A DNA stretch of 64,000 nt from Toxoplasma gondii ME49 (Eukaryota; Apicomplexa; Conoidasida; Eucoccidiorida; Sarcocystidae): contig NC_031480.1 of NCBI RefSeq assembly GCF_000006565.2, positions 1,256,144 to 1,320,143 on the forward strand, written 5' to 3'. The position numbers and the translations under genes were made by a program. Of the stretch, positions 36,601-49,600 are shown in pieces. Numbering within the stretch: the first letter of the stretch is position 1; every line of letters starts with the position of its first letter. The notes beneath the pieces are model-generated. The model saw only the letters and a program-made list of their open reading frames with translations. It made no database searches and was not told where the DNA came from.

Positions 36601-39600
36601 TCTCCCGCTCGCCCTAGGCGGGCGTACACTTCAGCCGTCACCGTCATTCACCCGCCTTGCAGAAAAAAGACTCTTTTCACTTGTGGTTTGGTGAATAACC
36701 CACTGAGGTTCCTCTGTGTTTCGTCTCGGCAACACAAACGCGCGAGAAGAGCTGGAGCTCTACGACCGCAGATCGAATTCACAGAGACTCCGTCGGTCCA
36801 AAGAGACAGCAGGGCCTCCACGATTCATCTGTGACACACTTTGACTGCAGATGTGTCTGTTTCTTCCACTCAGGTCCGAGAGTGTAAAGCTTGATTGCTT
36901 CAAACATTTCGAAAGAAGATCCACGTTTCTGACAGAAGGCGCGTCACGATCATTGCACAGTCCCTGTCCAACTCATGTTCAACTGTTCGCTTTCCTCTTG
37001 TCCCCCGAGACGCCGTCCGTTTGTCCGTGAGGCAAGACGGGGCCGAACGGGCTTTTAGGTGGAGAAAAGGCAAGTGGAAACCCAGGAACTTCCTGGACTT
37101 CTTGTCTCTTCTCGACTCACAAGAATGTTGAACAGAGGCTGATCGACGCAGTGAAAAAGAAGGTTAGCCGCTGCTGCCACAGCGGCTCCCTGTTCTTCGT
37201 CTCGCTTGTCTCGCGTCGCGTTCCTGGGCGCTTCGCCGTCTCCTGCCTCAAGTGGCTCCGCCAGCCCCCAGCCCCGCGCGACCGCGCCGAGAGACAGCAA
37301 GGCCCTCTGCCTCTCTGGACTCTGAAAATCGAGGAAATCAAAGAGAAAGCAAGAAAGAGGAGTCCATGTAGAAGAGAGCAACGCAAGGACAGAAGACAAG
37401 AGAGAAACGCACAAGAGAGATAAGAGCAAATGCGGCGTGAAAGGGAAGAACGGGGAGGGAAGGGAGCGTCAAGGGAGCTGTGCAAGAAAGACAAAGGCAG
37501 AACAACCACCGAAGCCTGAGCGAAGAGAAACGACGACAGGAAAAGAGGAGAAGAAAGACAAGGAAAGATACCAGAGAGAAAGAGAAAAAGAACGGAGGGA
37601 ACCTGCGTGTCGATCGATGCCTGCATGCGTTTACAGCCACGCAGAGAAAGAGAGCAAGGAAAAAACGCCGGAGAAGAAATCAGCGACAGGAGCGGAAGAT
37701 AAGAACAACGAACGGCGACGGTGATGCCCTCAAAGAGGATGCACATGCATGCGAGAAAAAAGTGAGCTGCCTGGAGCGATCAGACACAAAAGGAGAAAAC
37801 CGAGAGTGAAGAGTTAGAGGGGCAGGGAAATCACGAGAGAGAAGCAGCGCGGCTAGCAAGTGAAAACAGGTGCATGAGAAGCTTAAGCTCGGACACACAC
37901 CGCCCCGGCAAGAACGAAACGAGAGGCGACGCAGAATGAAGTCGCTGAAAGGGAGTGAAAACGTCTCAGCGTCGCCCTCTCGAATCGAAGACGACTCTGA
38001 ACTCCCTGCATTGCTGTCATTACCTGCCTAAAGTCTGCACTGGAAAACAACGCATTCGTCTCCTGTGCATCCCCCGCGACTCTCGCCTCGTCGCTCCTCC
38101 CTTGGGCCTGCTCTCGCCAGGTGTACATACACCTCAGCGCGAGCTCGGCGCAGGTCTGTAGGCGGTCGTTGACGATGAAGAGAAAGAGTTGAGTGATTTG
38201 CCCGGCTGGCACGACGCCTGCCACCCGTCCTCTGCCTTCGTCTTCTCCGCCTTCTCTCGCGTCCTCCTCACGTTCCTTGGCTCCGGATGTTGGGATTTCT
38301 GCGGCAGAGGTCCTTGGCTTCTTCGTCGCTTCGTTCTCGGCCTCCCCGCGGACTGCGTCGACAGGCGGCGGCTTCGCTGGAAGCGCCCAGACATGCGTCG
38401 CGAGCTGCGCAAAGGCAGTGCGGAACGGCAGAGCCTGGAGCGTCTTTCTGAGCAGTTGCCTCGAGCGCGCCTCTGCGAAGCGTCTGTACGCAGGAGCACC
38501 CAGGCTGCGACTTCGAACATGCAGCAGCTCCAGGCGCTCCTCGAATCGCCTCTCGGGATGCAGCAGCCGCTGGGCCGCCTCCGCCGCTCTGAGGCCTCTC
38601 TCCGCAGGACTGAGGTCTGCGGTTGCGGAGGAAAGTTCGGACGCCGACGGCTGCTCCACACATACGTACTGCGGACGCAGTGGAAGAGGCAGCAGAGAAA
38701 ACGAAGAAGAAGCGAGGGAAGAGGTAGCGGAAGAGAGGGAAGAGGAAGAGGAAGAGAGAGAAGAGGAAGAAGAAGAGAGAGAAGAGGAAGACGAAGAGAA
38801 AAACGAAGAAGCGAGAGAAGAGGAATTTGACGCCAAGGCTCGCGCTGCAGATTGATGGGCGGAGGCGACGGAGGCGAAGCGCGCCACTTCAACAGGAAAG
38901 TATCTGAGAGGCCAAGAGAGAAGAAGCGGGCAGTGGCGGTGACAGAACGACAACGAAAATCAAAGAAGAAAGCCATAAGCGATCAAGGGATCCGAACGAA
39001 CAACGGCGGAGTCTCTTGAATGCTTGCGACAAACAAATGAAATTGGTGTTGCTTAAACTATGACTTGCATTTGCATCCATCACGGGGAGGGGGAGGGCGT
39101 AATTCCCCAGGTATCTACACAAGCGCTCTGTCTCAAAAGTTGAATGACCCCAGGCTTGCGCCTTCTTGGTCGTCCTTCAGAAAGATCCTCGAATCTCCAA
39201 ATTGTTCTTCGCTCTTGCTCCTCCGTTTCGTCTACACAAGAAGCGTCGAGGAGTCACTGATGAGAGAGGCGCGCCGCTTGTTTCACTCTTTTCTCTCGTC
39301 TGTCCAGGTCAACCACTTGTCCAGGGTCCCCAGAGCGAAGCTGAGAATCAACCCGCGTGTCTCTCCTCCCCTTTTCTTCGAGTCGTCCTTTCATTTTCTC
39401 AGTTCCAGTTCTTCTCACCTTTCGAGGAACCGCCGCCAGTTGGCCGTTCCATGCAGCCTCTTGGTGACGGCGAGACACCCGCGACACTTGGACGGCGCGC
39501 GGAAGAAGTCCCCAGAGAGTGCTCTCCTTCTTGGCTCGCGCGTCGCCTCGTCGTCGTTGTCGGAGAACGCAAGCTTGCCCTTCGCGTCGCCTCCAGCGCG

Positions 39601-41121
39601 AGAGGAGCAACCGAGAGAGCCGTCTCGATCCTCAACTTCGCTCGCCGGACAGGTGCAGTAGGCGAAGACGGTGTCGGCGTGGAACGCATGGAGAAACGCA
39701 GCGAGCCAGCAGTGTAGATACACCGCGAGAACGCGCGTCGCCAGGGCGGGAGGCGGGATGCTGCGCGAAGGCAGAGGGTCCTGACTCTCTTCTCGCAGCC
39801 GTTCGATGAGTCCCGAGACAAAGGCCAGTTCCTCCAGAGGTCGAAACAAAGTCGCGGTCGGAGACGACGGCTGCAGAAGCCCCGCAAACAGCTGTCGTCG
39901 AAACGTGACGAATCTCTCTGAGTCTCCCTCCTCTCCTCGACGCCCACACAGAGACGCAGAAGACGAGGAAGAAGAGGAGGAAGACGAACAAGAAGCAGAA
40001 GGGGGCGTGAGAGTGGAGGACGCTGCTGGCGCGGAACGACAGAGGTCAAAGCCCCAGGCAGGGGGACAGAGCAGAGGCTGCAGGAAAGATGCAGACATGA
40101 GAAAGAGTCCATGTTGCTGCGCCTCGGGAACCTGCCATTCGTGGCTTTCGTTCCAGGCGGTCATTCGAAAAACGCGTTCCACAGAGAAACGCAAGACACA
40201 GACGTCTGTCTGCGTCTCGCACCTGGCGCGAACAGGGAACTGCAGACATGTCCGAGAATTGATTGTGAGACCCCCGACCTACACGAAGACTAAACGGGGG
40301 AGTGTGACTCCTCTCTGCTCTCTGCGCGCGTCTCGACAAGATATGAGAGAGGCGACCTCGAGGGCGGCAGAGCAAGAGGAGAGATTCCAGCAGTCAGAAA
40401 GAGTTGAAGGAACGCCGAAGGTGATGCAGACACCTACAAAGGAAGCTGAGAGGTCGGCAGATACCTTCGAGCGCGCCTGTCATGGCACTGTTTGACTTAC
40501 GAGGAAACCTGAGAGAGGCAGCGACGGAAGTCCGTACGGATGCGTCTTCCGCTTCTTCTCGCTGTGAACTGTACATACACCGGAGCGAGGGGCGAGCCTG
40601 GAGGCGGGGTCACTCGAAGACGCTTTGTTGCCAGCCGAGGGAGAGAGTTGCCGCTCGCTCTTAACGAAATTTCGGCCTCGCGGCTCCACACTCTCCGGTC
40701 TCCTCTCCCGCGCAGCGACAGCTGGCTGGAGGCGTCCGGACGCGCGACATGTCGCCTGGGAGTCTCCCGCCGAAGCAGAGGGCGGTTCGCGAGCTCGAGA
40801 CCCCTGTGCCGCCGAGTCAGACGGCTCAGGTGTACAGACACCTTCGCTCGCAGCCTCAGAGGTGTGGAGCGCCTTCGGAGACGAAGCGAGAGAAGAGGCA
40901 GAGGAGGAAGAAGAGGAAGAAGCGGTGGGAGACGAGGGAGAAGCTCTCGATTTCTCAGTGTGTCTCCGCGAGAGGAGGCGACACAGTTCCCTCTTCTTCT
41001 CGACTGGAAGTCGAGCGACCGCGCGAGGCCAGTCCTGTCGAGGCAGTCGCTGAAGCTGCTCGTGGAGTTCCTCCACCGACATTTCCGCCACCTGCGAGGC
41101 GGCGAGGTGGAACTCCGCCAT
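33680..41121 (-). CDS. Conserved-looking protein of unknown function, 1214 residues
   Basis: I do not recognise the family. Nine exons, 5' to 3': 41121-40501, 40077-39419, 39340-39287, 38903-38024, 37321-37121, 36171-35812, 35493-35059, 34737-34558, 33934-33680. Every junction has a usable donor and acceptor, and all phases agree. Most introns are phase 0. The start MAEFHLAASQ is an ATG at the head of the frame. Predicted helical blocks such as MSVEELHEQLQRLPRQDW, FALGTLDKWLTWTDERKE, ITQLFLFIVNDRLQTCAE and RALLSLGAVARGW suggest a helical scaffold. They are separated by serine-rich, Lys-rich and acidic low-complexity stretches (about residues 460-510, 860-910 and 980-1010). The ITQLFLFIVNDRLQTCAE segment faintly resembles the middle of symplekin, but nothing else does. 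The C-terminus is Lys/Glu-rich. No signal peptide or membrane span was seen. Exon 3 is the least certain. Confidence 0.72.
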
Positions 41122-41448
41122 GGCGAGAGGTTGCAAGGAAGAAGAAAGAAACGCGAGAGGGGAGACCGCTCTGCGTTCGGCCCAGGAACACAGGACGAGG
41201 CAGACGATCCACCCGACGACAGAGAGAATGCTACCTCTGCATCCCTACACGCAGAAGCTTTTCTACGAAGACGCACATAAACAAACACACATACGCTAAC
41301 ATGTATACTCATATAATATATAATTCATATATACATAATATGATATAATATATATATATATATATATATATGGTAGATTTGCATGTAAATGGGTACACAT
41401 GTAAAGACAGACATGCAGATGCACAGATTCTGAGGATTTGTAGATGGA

Positions 41449-42543
41449 TTGAAGCGTCAAGTCGACGAGAGCCTTGGTGGCAGTTCGCCCACTGAAAGTC
41501 TTCGAACGAAGGCGTTCGTCTCCTCCTCTTTGTGTTCTTTTCGCTTTCCTCTGCTCTCTTTGGATGCACAAGCGCCTCTTTCTTTCTTTCGCGCGAAAGT
41601 GCGTCCTCATCGGCAGGTCTCCGATGAGAGGCGGCCGCCACAGAACGACGGGGAGAAGCGGGAGAAGGAGACGCCTGCTTCCTCTGAATGTAAACCTCAG
41701 AGCTGCACCGCTTTTCTGCAGTGTCCGAACAAGGCGTCGTCGAGCGCGGCTGTCCGGCTGCGTCCACGCGGAGATCTCCGATTGAGTGCGAGGAGTTGGA
41801 CTCTGGGAAGCTGCAGACAGGGTCAGAAGGCGAGAAGCGGCGCCAATCAGGAAACAAGGAAGCTAGGCAATCTGTCAGAAGTTAGCAGCGGGATTTTTAT
41901 CGAGGTGGAGGAACTGCAGCGCCTTCTTTTCGCCATCGCAAAGTGGACGACCCACGGGGGCTTGAGCTGCATGCGCTGCCCGCGAGCGTCAAACGGTTCT
42001 TTCTCAGGCAATGAACGAATGGAAGGCGAGGCGAAGCTACAGACCGCCTGTTTGCCTTCTCCGCTGCGCGCGAAAAAGAAGGAATCGATTTTCCCCGTTT
42101 TCCAGCGACTGCAGGCCGACGCCGCACCGACGGCAACGCGAGTCGAGGGGCGCAAGGAGACAACAGAGACACGCGGCCGAGTCGAGAAAATCGGGATCTC
42201 TGAGGCAGAAAGGCGAGTGCTGGAACAGAGGAAAAATCTTGTTCGACTCTTGTCACAAAGGACTAGAAAGGAGCGCGAAGGCTGGACTCTGGTCACTCTT
42301 CCCCAGAGCCAGGCGCTGAGGCTCCAGCGGAAAAAGTACGAGGAAAACGCTCACAGCTCAGCTAGCTCGACGCAAATGAAGAACGGCCTTCTGTTCTTTC
42401 TTGATTCTCTTCCTCCTCCTCTTATTCCCAACTCTTTCCTTCACTGCCTCTCATGCGGTCGACTTCCTCCTCGTGGCTTCCCGCGCCCATCCAGTGTATG
42501 GACACCACCAACTGGACGTACACCCCATCTGCAGCGTACTTAA
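41449..42543 (+). CDS. Unassigned long open frame, possible small gene
   Basis: The frame is open for 364 codons on the + strand, much longer than other open frames in non-coding parts of the window. The central part reads like a charged helical protein (for example EVEELQRLLFAIAKWTTHG and SEAERRVLEQRKNLVRLLSQ). No in-frame ATG exists in the first third, no family was recognised, and both - strand frames are also partly open. It could be a gene, a long EF-G leader, or antisense to an upstream exon of the divergent gene. Kept at low confidence. Confidence 0.2.
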   Translation: MKRQVDESLGGSSPTESLRTKAFVSSSLCSFRFPLLSLDAQAPLSFFRAKVRPHRQVSDERRPPQNDGEKREKETPASSECKPQSCTAFLQCPNKASSSAAVRLRPRGDLRLSARSWTLGSCRQGQKARSGANQETRKLGNLSEVSSGIFIEVEELQRLLFAIAKWTTHGGLSCMRCPRASNGSFSGNERMEGEAKLQTACLPSPLRAKKKESIFPVFQRLQADAAPTATRVEGRKETTETRGRVEKIGISEAERRVLEQRKNLVRLLSQRTRKEREGWTLVTLPQSQALRLQRKKYEENAHSSASSTQMKNGLLFFLDSLPPPLIPNSFLHCLSCGRLPPRGFPRPSSVWTPPTGRTPHLQRT

Positions 42544-42643
42544 AAAAAACTCCACAGAGCAGATGTTATTCCACAAACTCTGCCCTTACAATTCTATATT
42601 TACAGTTCTATATTTACAGTTCCATATCTATACATCCATATGT

Positions 42644-42646
<3 letters not shown>

Positions 42647-42677
<31 letters not shown>
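42647..42677. repeat. (TA)n microsatellite
   Basis: About 15 TA units roughly 95 bases upstream of the EF-G start codon. Confidence 0.95.
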
Positions 42678-42680
<3 letters not shown>

Positions 42681-42770
42681 TCAAGTCCGTGAAAAGTTTG
42701 TGAAGGTCTGATCCAAGAAGTCTTCTTTTTCTCGCCGTTGTCTTTTCTGCAAGGGAGACAGAAGGCGAAA

Positions 42771-45700
42771 ATGAGGTTCCTTTCACCACCCCCGAGGCCT
42801 TTCTGTTGGGCCGGTCACGGCTGGAGACTCGCGATGCGTCGCGTTTTCCTCAGCTGGCTTCACCGAGAGAAGACTTGTCGACTCTGTCTTCACCCTCGCG
42901 TCTCAGACTCGAATGTCGATCTCGGTTCTCCTGTCTCTTTTTCGGACTGTCTCGAGTATTCTCCTCTCTCTCAGTCTCCCGTGTCTTCCTCCAGCCTTTT
43001 CGCCTTTTCCTCTCCCGCCGCTTCTGCCCGCTTCTTCTCTTCCAGGCCGCACAAATGGCATGAATCCAGCAGGCCTTCTTCTTCTTCTTCTTCTCGTTCT
43101 TCGTCTTCTGCTCCTTCCTCGTCATTTCCTGCGTCGTCGCCGACGCGTCCAGACGAGGCGGGAGGTCGAGAAGAAATGGAAAAGTTGAGGACGTTCGGAA
43201 TTTTCGCGCACATAGACGCAGGGAAGACGACGACCACGGAGGCCTTCCTCTTGGAGGCCGGGCAGATCGCGAGGAAGGGCAGCATCGACGACGGAACAAC
43301 GACGATGGACTTCATGGCGCAGGTAACTGGACTGGAGACTGACCAGGCGGCGAAGCTCCGCTCTCCGTTGCCGAGCAGGCGAAGTCGTCCAAGGCAGACT
43401 GTCTCTTTTGCAGCTGTAGGCTGGTCTCGCGGCGGCTGGCTTTTGGGAGCAAGAGGAGAGATGGGCGCAGAACTGTCGCTGCGCAGAGAAGGCGTCCACG
43501 GTCACCGTGGAGGCAATCCAGTAGAAATGTGCCAGAGGCGCGCGAGTTTTTTTTTACCATGCAGCGTGTTTGTTGCTGTCTGGGAAGTTCCTGGTTTCTG
43601 CCTCAGACCAGTTCGATGCCTCCTGTTTGCAGCCAAACAACGCGACGACTGGTCTCCGTGTCGCTGCGCAGACAGTCTGCTAGACAAGTGAAAGCGCCTC
43701 TCGCCTCCCCTGTCTCTCTGTTGGCAGAGACAGCTGCGGGGAAAACATGGGGAAGACGATTTGAGCATGTGAACGGCGGTGGGGTGTGGAGGGGAGGGTC
43801 GAGAGGCTTTTGTTCGCTCTCGGAGCGATGCGTGCCATGCACAAGAGCGACGAGAAAGACACGGCGCGGTCTCTTGCTCCTTGTCTCTCGACTGCCATCA
43901 TCACACTTGTTGCTTGTTGCCAGTTGTGCTCCACGCTTCCTTCTCGTTCTCCTCTTTCTTCTCTCTCTTCGCGTTCGTCTCTCGGGTGTCTCCTCGTTTT
44001 GACTGCTGTTCCTCGGACTGTGTCTCTCGCGCTGTTTGTTCCAGGAGCGCGAGCGCGGCATCACGATTCAGTCTGCTGCCACTTGCTTCCCTTGGAGAGA
44101 AGAGTTCTTCCAGCTCATCGACACCCCAGGGTACCCAGCTTTCGGAGCCGTTTCGTTCCTTCTCCTCCTTGCCTCTCTCTCGACCGTCTTCGTCTCTCTT
44201 TGCCCGCCTGTTCCTCAGCCTTCTCCTTCTCTCCTCATCTCTCTTTTTTTGCTCTCTCGCTTGCGTCCTTTGCTCCACAGCTTCTCTGCCTCAGTCTTCG
44301 CTTCACATTCTTGCGCCGGGCTGCGCGTCTCCCGGGCACCATCTGCCCTTCGAGGCGTTTCTCCTTCGTTGCGTTTCTCCAGCTCTCCTTCTTTCTCCTT
44401 CTTTCTCCTCTTTTTCTCCTCTTTTTCTCCTGTTTCCCCCCTGCCGGCTCGTTTTTGTGTTTTTTTTCCAGGCACGTGGACTTCTCTGCTGAAGTTCAGC
44501 TCGCACTCTGCGCAGTCGACGGGGCCTGTGTGCTGCTCGACGCCTCGCGGGGGGTCGAGGCGCAGACGCGCGCCATTTGGAAGGCTCTGACTACCCACAG
44601 TCAAACGGCGAAAATCATTTTCGTCAACAAAATGGACCGCGACGGAGTCGACATGGTAACGCTTCACTCGCACTCACGAAAACACTCCGTGGCTGCGCGG
44701 TGCTTCAGTCCGCCATCGACGTACTCGTCCACAGGCAGAAATATGCGTTACTGTGCGCGTTTGTCTCTCCTCAAATAACGAGATGTAGGACTGCATCAGA
44801 TCTGTGTAAAGGCCTCGACCTTCGTGCATCGATTTGCCCATCGCGTACGCATTCAAATACAGAAGTGTATGTGCATGTCTCTACCGTGTGTGTTTCAAAA
44901 AGGAACGCGTCAAGGTTCCACCTGTCACCCGCCTGCCATAAGCCTCTCTGAACGCTCACTCTCAGCCGTCGTCCCTTCCCTTCGCGACTCCTCTCTCGTT
45001 TCTCGTGTCTCCTCTCTTTGCCGCCGCTGGGTGTCTTCTCGACTGCGTTTTCACCTTGGGCTTCCTCTTTCAATGTTTTCTCCTGGAGACGGATTGCCCA
45101 CCGTGTTCTCTGAATTGCTTGGTGTAGGATGCATGCCTCGAGGCAGTGCGCCAGCGTCTGAACGCGTGGCCGTTGCAGGTGAACGCAGTCTACCAAGTTC
45201 CGCGAGCAGTATGGAGCAACTCAAACTCGCGCGAGAAGAGAAAAACGCACTCTGTCGCTCCACAGGCGATCATCGACTTGACGGACTTCTGCACTGCGCT
45301 CTACCCTCCCGTCTCCAGTTTCCTCGACGCGTCGTCTCTCCCCGTCTTCTACTCACCTCCTCCTCACGTACTCGCCTCTCTCCTCTCTTCTGCTCCTTCG
45401 TCTTCTCCTTCGTCTTCTCCTTCTGTGTTTCCTTCTTCTCCTCCTTCGTCTCCTACTTGGGCGTGGTGGAACGACCCGCGGATTTCGGCGGATGTGAAGA
45501 ATCGGCGCGAGAGGCTCGTGGAGGATTTGTCTCTCCTGGACGACGCCTTCGAGCAGTGTGTCGCCGCAGGCACCGCGAGTTGCATGCAGAGCGCAGCATG
45601 CGGAAGCCTTCCGGACCCCCGTGACGCGCAGGCACAGCGAGGAGAGCGAGGAGAGCGAGGAGAGACAGAGGCGACTGCTTCGGAGTTGCTGGCGTTCAGA

Positions 45701-46667
45701 GACGAGATGCGGGCGGCTCTGCGACGAACTGCGCTCCAGAACTTAGGTGGCTAAGAGGAAACTAAAAGAAAGTCAGAGAGGGCAAACACATAGGAGACAA
45801 CGAAACGAAGAATCGAAAGAAGGCGAAGGCGTCAAGCAGTCAGAGACGAAGAGGAGACAGTGCACGACGAAGGAGGGTGAAGGCAGGAAGCGAGAAGTCT
45901 TTCGAGGTTGGGCGGAACAGCTTCTTCGTTCGTTTTTGGAACTGCGTTTTCCTTTCAAGTCCTAAAGAGTATAGGCAGGAGATAGAAACTCAAGTGTTGA
46001 GAGGAAAGGCGTCTCCACTTCTCCAGGGTGTCATGATAAAAAAACAGAAAAGAATGCTCCCCTTCTCTCTCGTCTGTGACACGGTCGCTGCCCCGACTTG
46101 GCTCCTGTCCTCGGAAAAGGATTTCTGTTGGGTTGTGTCACTGCTCCCCGTTCCACTCTTCTCTCTCTCTCCTCCAACTTGCTCTTCCTCGCCTTCTGCG
46201 CCGTGCATTTCTCTCCTTTCCCTCTCCGCCCTCCACTGATTTCCTCCCGGTTTACGACTGGACGCGGTGCTTGCGTGCAGCGGTCCCCGTGCTCTTCGGA
46301 TCCTCGTTCTTCAGCCGAGGCGTCACGCAGCTCTTGGATGGAATTTCCGCGTTCCTCCCGTCTCCCCTGGACCGGCCGCCTTTGCCGCTTGTCGCGAGCA
46401 CCCGAAAGGCTCCGACGCCGCCCTCGGTAAGTGGAACGAAAAGAACACGCAGTGAAGCAGAACCGAGATCTGGAGAGACAAACGCAGGACCAGCAGGCAG
46501 CACAGACCATCCAAAACCTTTTCAACCACACCGCAGTCAGGTCCGCATCAAAGAAAGTCTGATTCCAACGACGCAGCATCTGAATCGCTCAACGCGACTT
46601 CTTTTCGTATCTACAAATCAATACAGAGTGTGCACATTCTTACATCTGTATCTAGATATACATATAC

Positions 46668-46698
<31 letters not shown>

Positions 46699-49600
46699 CA
46701 TATATATATGTATATATACATATATATATGTATATATACATATATATGTATATATATGTATATTTATATATATGTGTATATGTATATACGTATATAAATA
46801 TAGGTGCGTGTCTATTAGACATTGATTCGTAGGTGGAGTCTTTCTCCTGCGGTTTTTACACACATACGCGCACATTTCACCAGCTTATTCTGTCCATGGA
46901 TTTGTCTCGGCTGACGTTTGTTTCCATGTTGATTTGTGTACACGAATGGACGTCGAGGCGTGTCAGAGTGCGTGCCTGCATGCCTCTGCCTAGACGGACA
47001 GAGATGTTTTTTGAATCTGCCTGTAGGTTTTTCCAGAGTGTAGATGTGTGTCAATGCCCACAACGTGACGCGGCTGCTGTTCGCGAAATGAACTCAACGG
47101 AGTTTTTGAATGAGGGGAATGTCTGAGGACTTCTTTGTCGGCTGGGCGTCGCGAGCGGCGTCCCCTCTCTCTGTCTCTCTCTCTGTCTGTGTCCACATGT
47201 CTTCATTTTCCTCCTTCTGTCTCTTTTCCGTCTCGTCTCGCCGCCGCATCTCTCCGGACCGCGTCCGTCTCTCCACGCGTTTTGTGTCCTTCCTCTTTCC
47301 TTCCACTTCGCTCAGCGTCCGTCGTGCTTCTCTTCTTGCGGGAGATTTCTGTCGCCGGACCGCCAGGCGGCAGCCGCCTGCGTCGCGTTCAAAGTTTACC
47401 CCGACGGCAAAGGCGGAAGAATTGCTTTTGTTCGCGTCCTCGCAGGTGAGCAACAGCGGGGATGCACTGGAAGGTTTGCTTTCGTCTGTTCGCGTCACGC
47501 TTCTTCCTTCTGCATCGGGATTAACGACGAGAGGTCAATTCTTCGCTGCCGAAGCGACGGTCGCGCGTTTTTCGCTTGTGGCTCAGCCGCGATTCAGAGA
47601 AACACCCCAGGAGGTTTCCTCGACTCGACGCAGTTCGGCCGCGCGCCTTGCAGTCGTCGCCGTGTACGCGTAAAAAAACCGCGAACTCCCTTAAGTCCTC
47701 ATTCTCTTCCTTGACTCGCGGCGGCCTCCGCTCTTCCCCCTCTGTTCCCCCTCGCTTCTTGGTCTCGTTTCTCTCTACAGATTGCACAGACTTCCAACTT
47801 GTGATGTCCTTAGCCTCCTTCCTTCCTCCTTCCTTCTTCCTTCTTCCTTTCCATTTTCTTGTTCTTCTGCTTCCGCTGCGTCTGGGTGCGTGACGGCAGG
47901 CGTGTATCATCGGTGTCTGGAGTTTCTTTCTGCGCTGATGTCCCTCCGGTCGTCTTCCTTTCGGGCACTGTCCTTCGGATTCATCTTTTCTCCTCCGCGT
48001 TTCCTTCAGGCCGAATCACACCCCGCACATCTCTCTTCAACTCCACGAAGAACTGTTTAGAGTCTTCTTCTTCTCTTCTGCAACTCTTTCGAGTGAAGGC
48101 TGACGCTTATCACTCCGTTGCCGCTCTGTCGAGCGGAGACATTGGAGCCATCCGCGGTCTCTCCGCCGTCACGGCCGGCGACGTTCTCCACCTCGCGTCG
48201 GCTCCTTCTTTTGTTCTGCCTCTTCTCTCCCCCTTTCATCGGCCTTCTCTCTGCTCGTCTACAAACGCTGCCTCGCCGCTTTTCCCCCCTCCCGAGACTC
48301 CAGGTCACACATCCGCCGCGTCGCCTTTCTCTCCGTCTGCGCCTTTCTCTCCGCCTTTCTCGGTTCGGTCGTCTGCGCCTTTCTCGTCAGCCTTGCACAG
48401 TCTGAGTCCTGTGTGTTTCACGAGCGTTGCATGCAGAAACGCGCGAGAAGAGACAGAGATGGCAGAGGCTTTGGCAGCTGCGAGCCTCTCCGACGTCGCG
48501 TTGAAGTTCGAGAAAGACGAAGCCGGCAAATTCGTTTTGTGGGGCTTGGGGGAGCTCCACCTGCAAGTGATCCAGGCGCGGCTGAGAGACGAATTCGGTG
48601 AGAGCAAGAAACGAGTTGCTGCAGAGACTGAGGAGGCAAACGAGATCCTCTCGCCACCCGTCGCGTCACATCGGAGACCGCGACAGGCGCTAGGTTCGAA
48701 AGGCCAAACCGACATTTCGCTCCTCACGCTTTCTGAAGAAGACGGTGGAGGAACGGAACGAAAGAGACGCGGGAGCAGAGTTTGCTCGTGAATGGTTCGG
48801 CGGGCGGTCGATCTGCTTTTAGAGGCAAAACGGATTCGTATTTGTAGGCGTCAGGCAGAACATGGCTCGAAAAACGTTCGTGCACCGCGACCGGACCTTT
48901 CTGTGATCGCTGTCTGTGAGCGCCGCGGAAAAACGTAAAGTCCACATGAGAGGAACAAGAAACTGGAAGACTGTATCTCGAAGGTGAAGAGACCGCTTCG
49001 TCAACGCGAGTGCACCTCTTTTGATAGCGTTGTTTCTACTTCTTTTTCTCAGGTCTCTCGGTGGAATTCGGACCTCTTGAAGTCGCGTATCGAGAGCTAC
49101 TGCTGCATCCCGTTCGGGGATCGCTCACGTATTCTCCTTCGTCTTCTTCAGCCTTCGACATTGCCTTCTCTCTGCTTCCTCTGCCACTGACGCCTCCAGA
49201 GCAGCGGCTCTCTGCTCTGCTTTCGAGCCGGGAAGACCCAGGCTTCGTCGCGCTCTGTCGCGCAGCCGAAGAAGTTGAGGCCATTCCTTTTCCTTCTCTC
49301 TCGTCTTCTCTCACTCACCAGACTCACCTTTTGTTCTCCCTCTCTCCAGAAGCCGCTGACCAACTGCAGACCCTCGAAGATGCGCAAAAGAACGCGCGTC
49401 GCGCCAAATGTCCTGGAAAAACGCCTCGAATCGCTTCGCTTTCTTCTTCCACGCATTCGGCGCCTTCTCCGTCTTCTTCGCTGTTGTCTGAAAGTGTGTT
49501 GTTGAGGGCCATTCAAGAGGCAGCGTATCATGCGTCGGGAGCCGGACCTCTGTTGTCGTATCCCTTGGACTTCCTTCACATTCGTTTGGAGTCTGTTGCT

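Larger units (their letters stand above)
41122..42770. other. Divergent region between the unknown gene and EF-G
   Basis: This 1.6 kb separates two opposite start codons and should include both promoters and leaders. It contains (TA)n tracts at 41349-41372 and 42647-42677 and a 364-codon + strand open frame described separately. An upstream non-coding exon of either gene could also lie here; a CTGCAG acceptor-like site on the - strand at about 41810 is compatible with this. Confidence 0.55.

Noticed and set aside
37883..38953. Identification of the unknown gene as symplekin
   Set aside because: Only one segment (ITQLFLFIVNDRLQTCAE) looks similar. Neither the N-terminal HEAT region nor the C-terminal block of symplekin could be matched.
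39806..40495. A 229-codon + strand open frame antisense to the unknown gene
   Set aside because: It mirrors a GC-rich coding exon on the other strand and has Glu/Arg-rich, non-family content.
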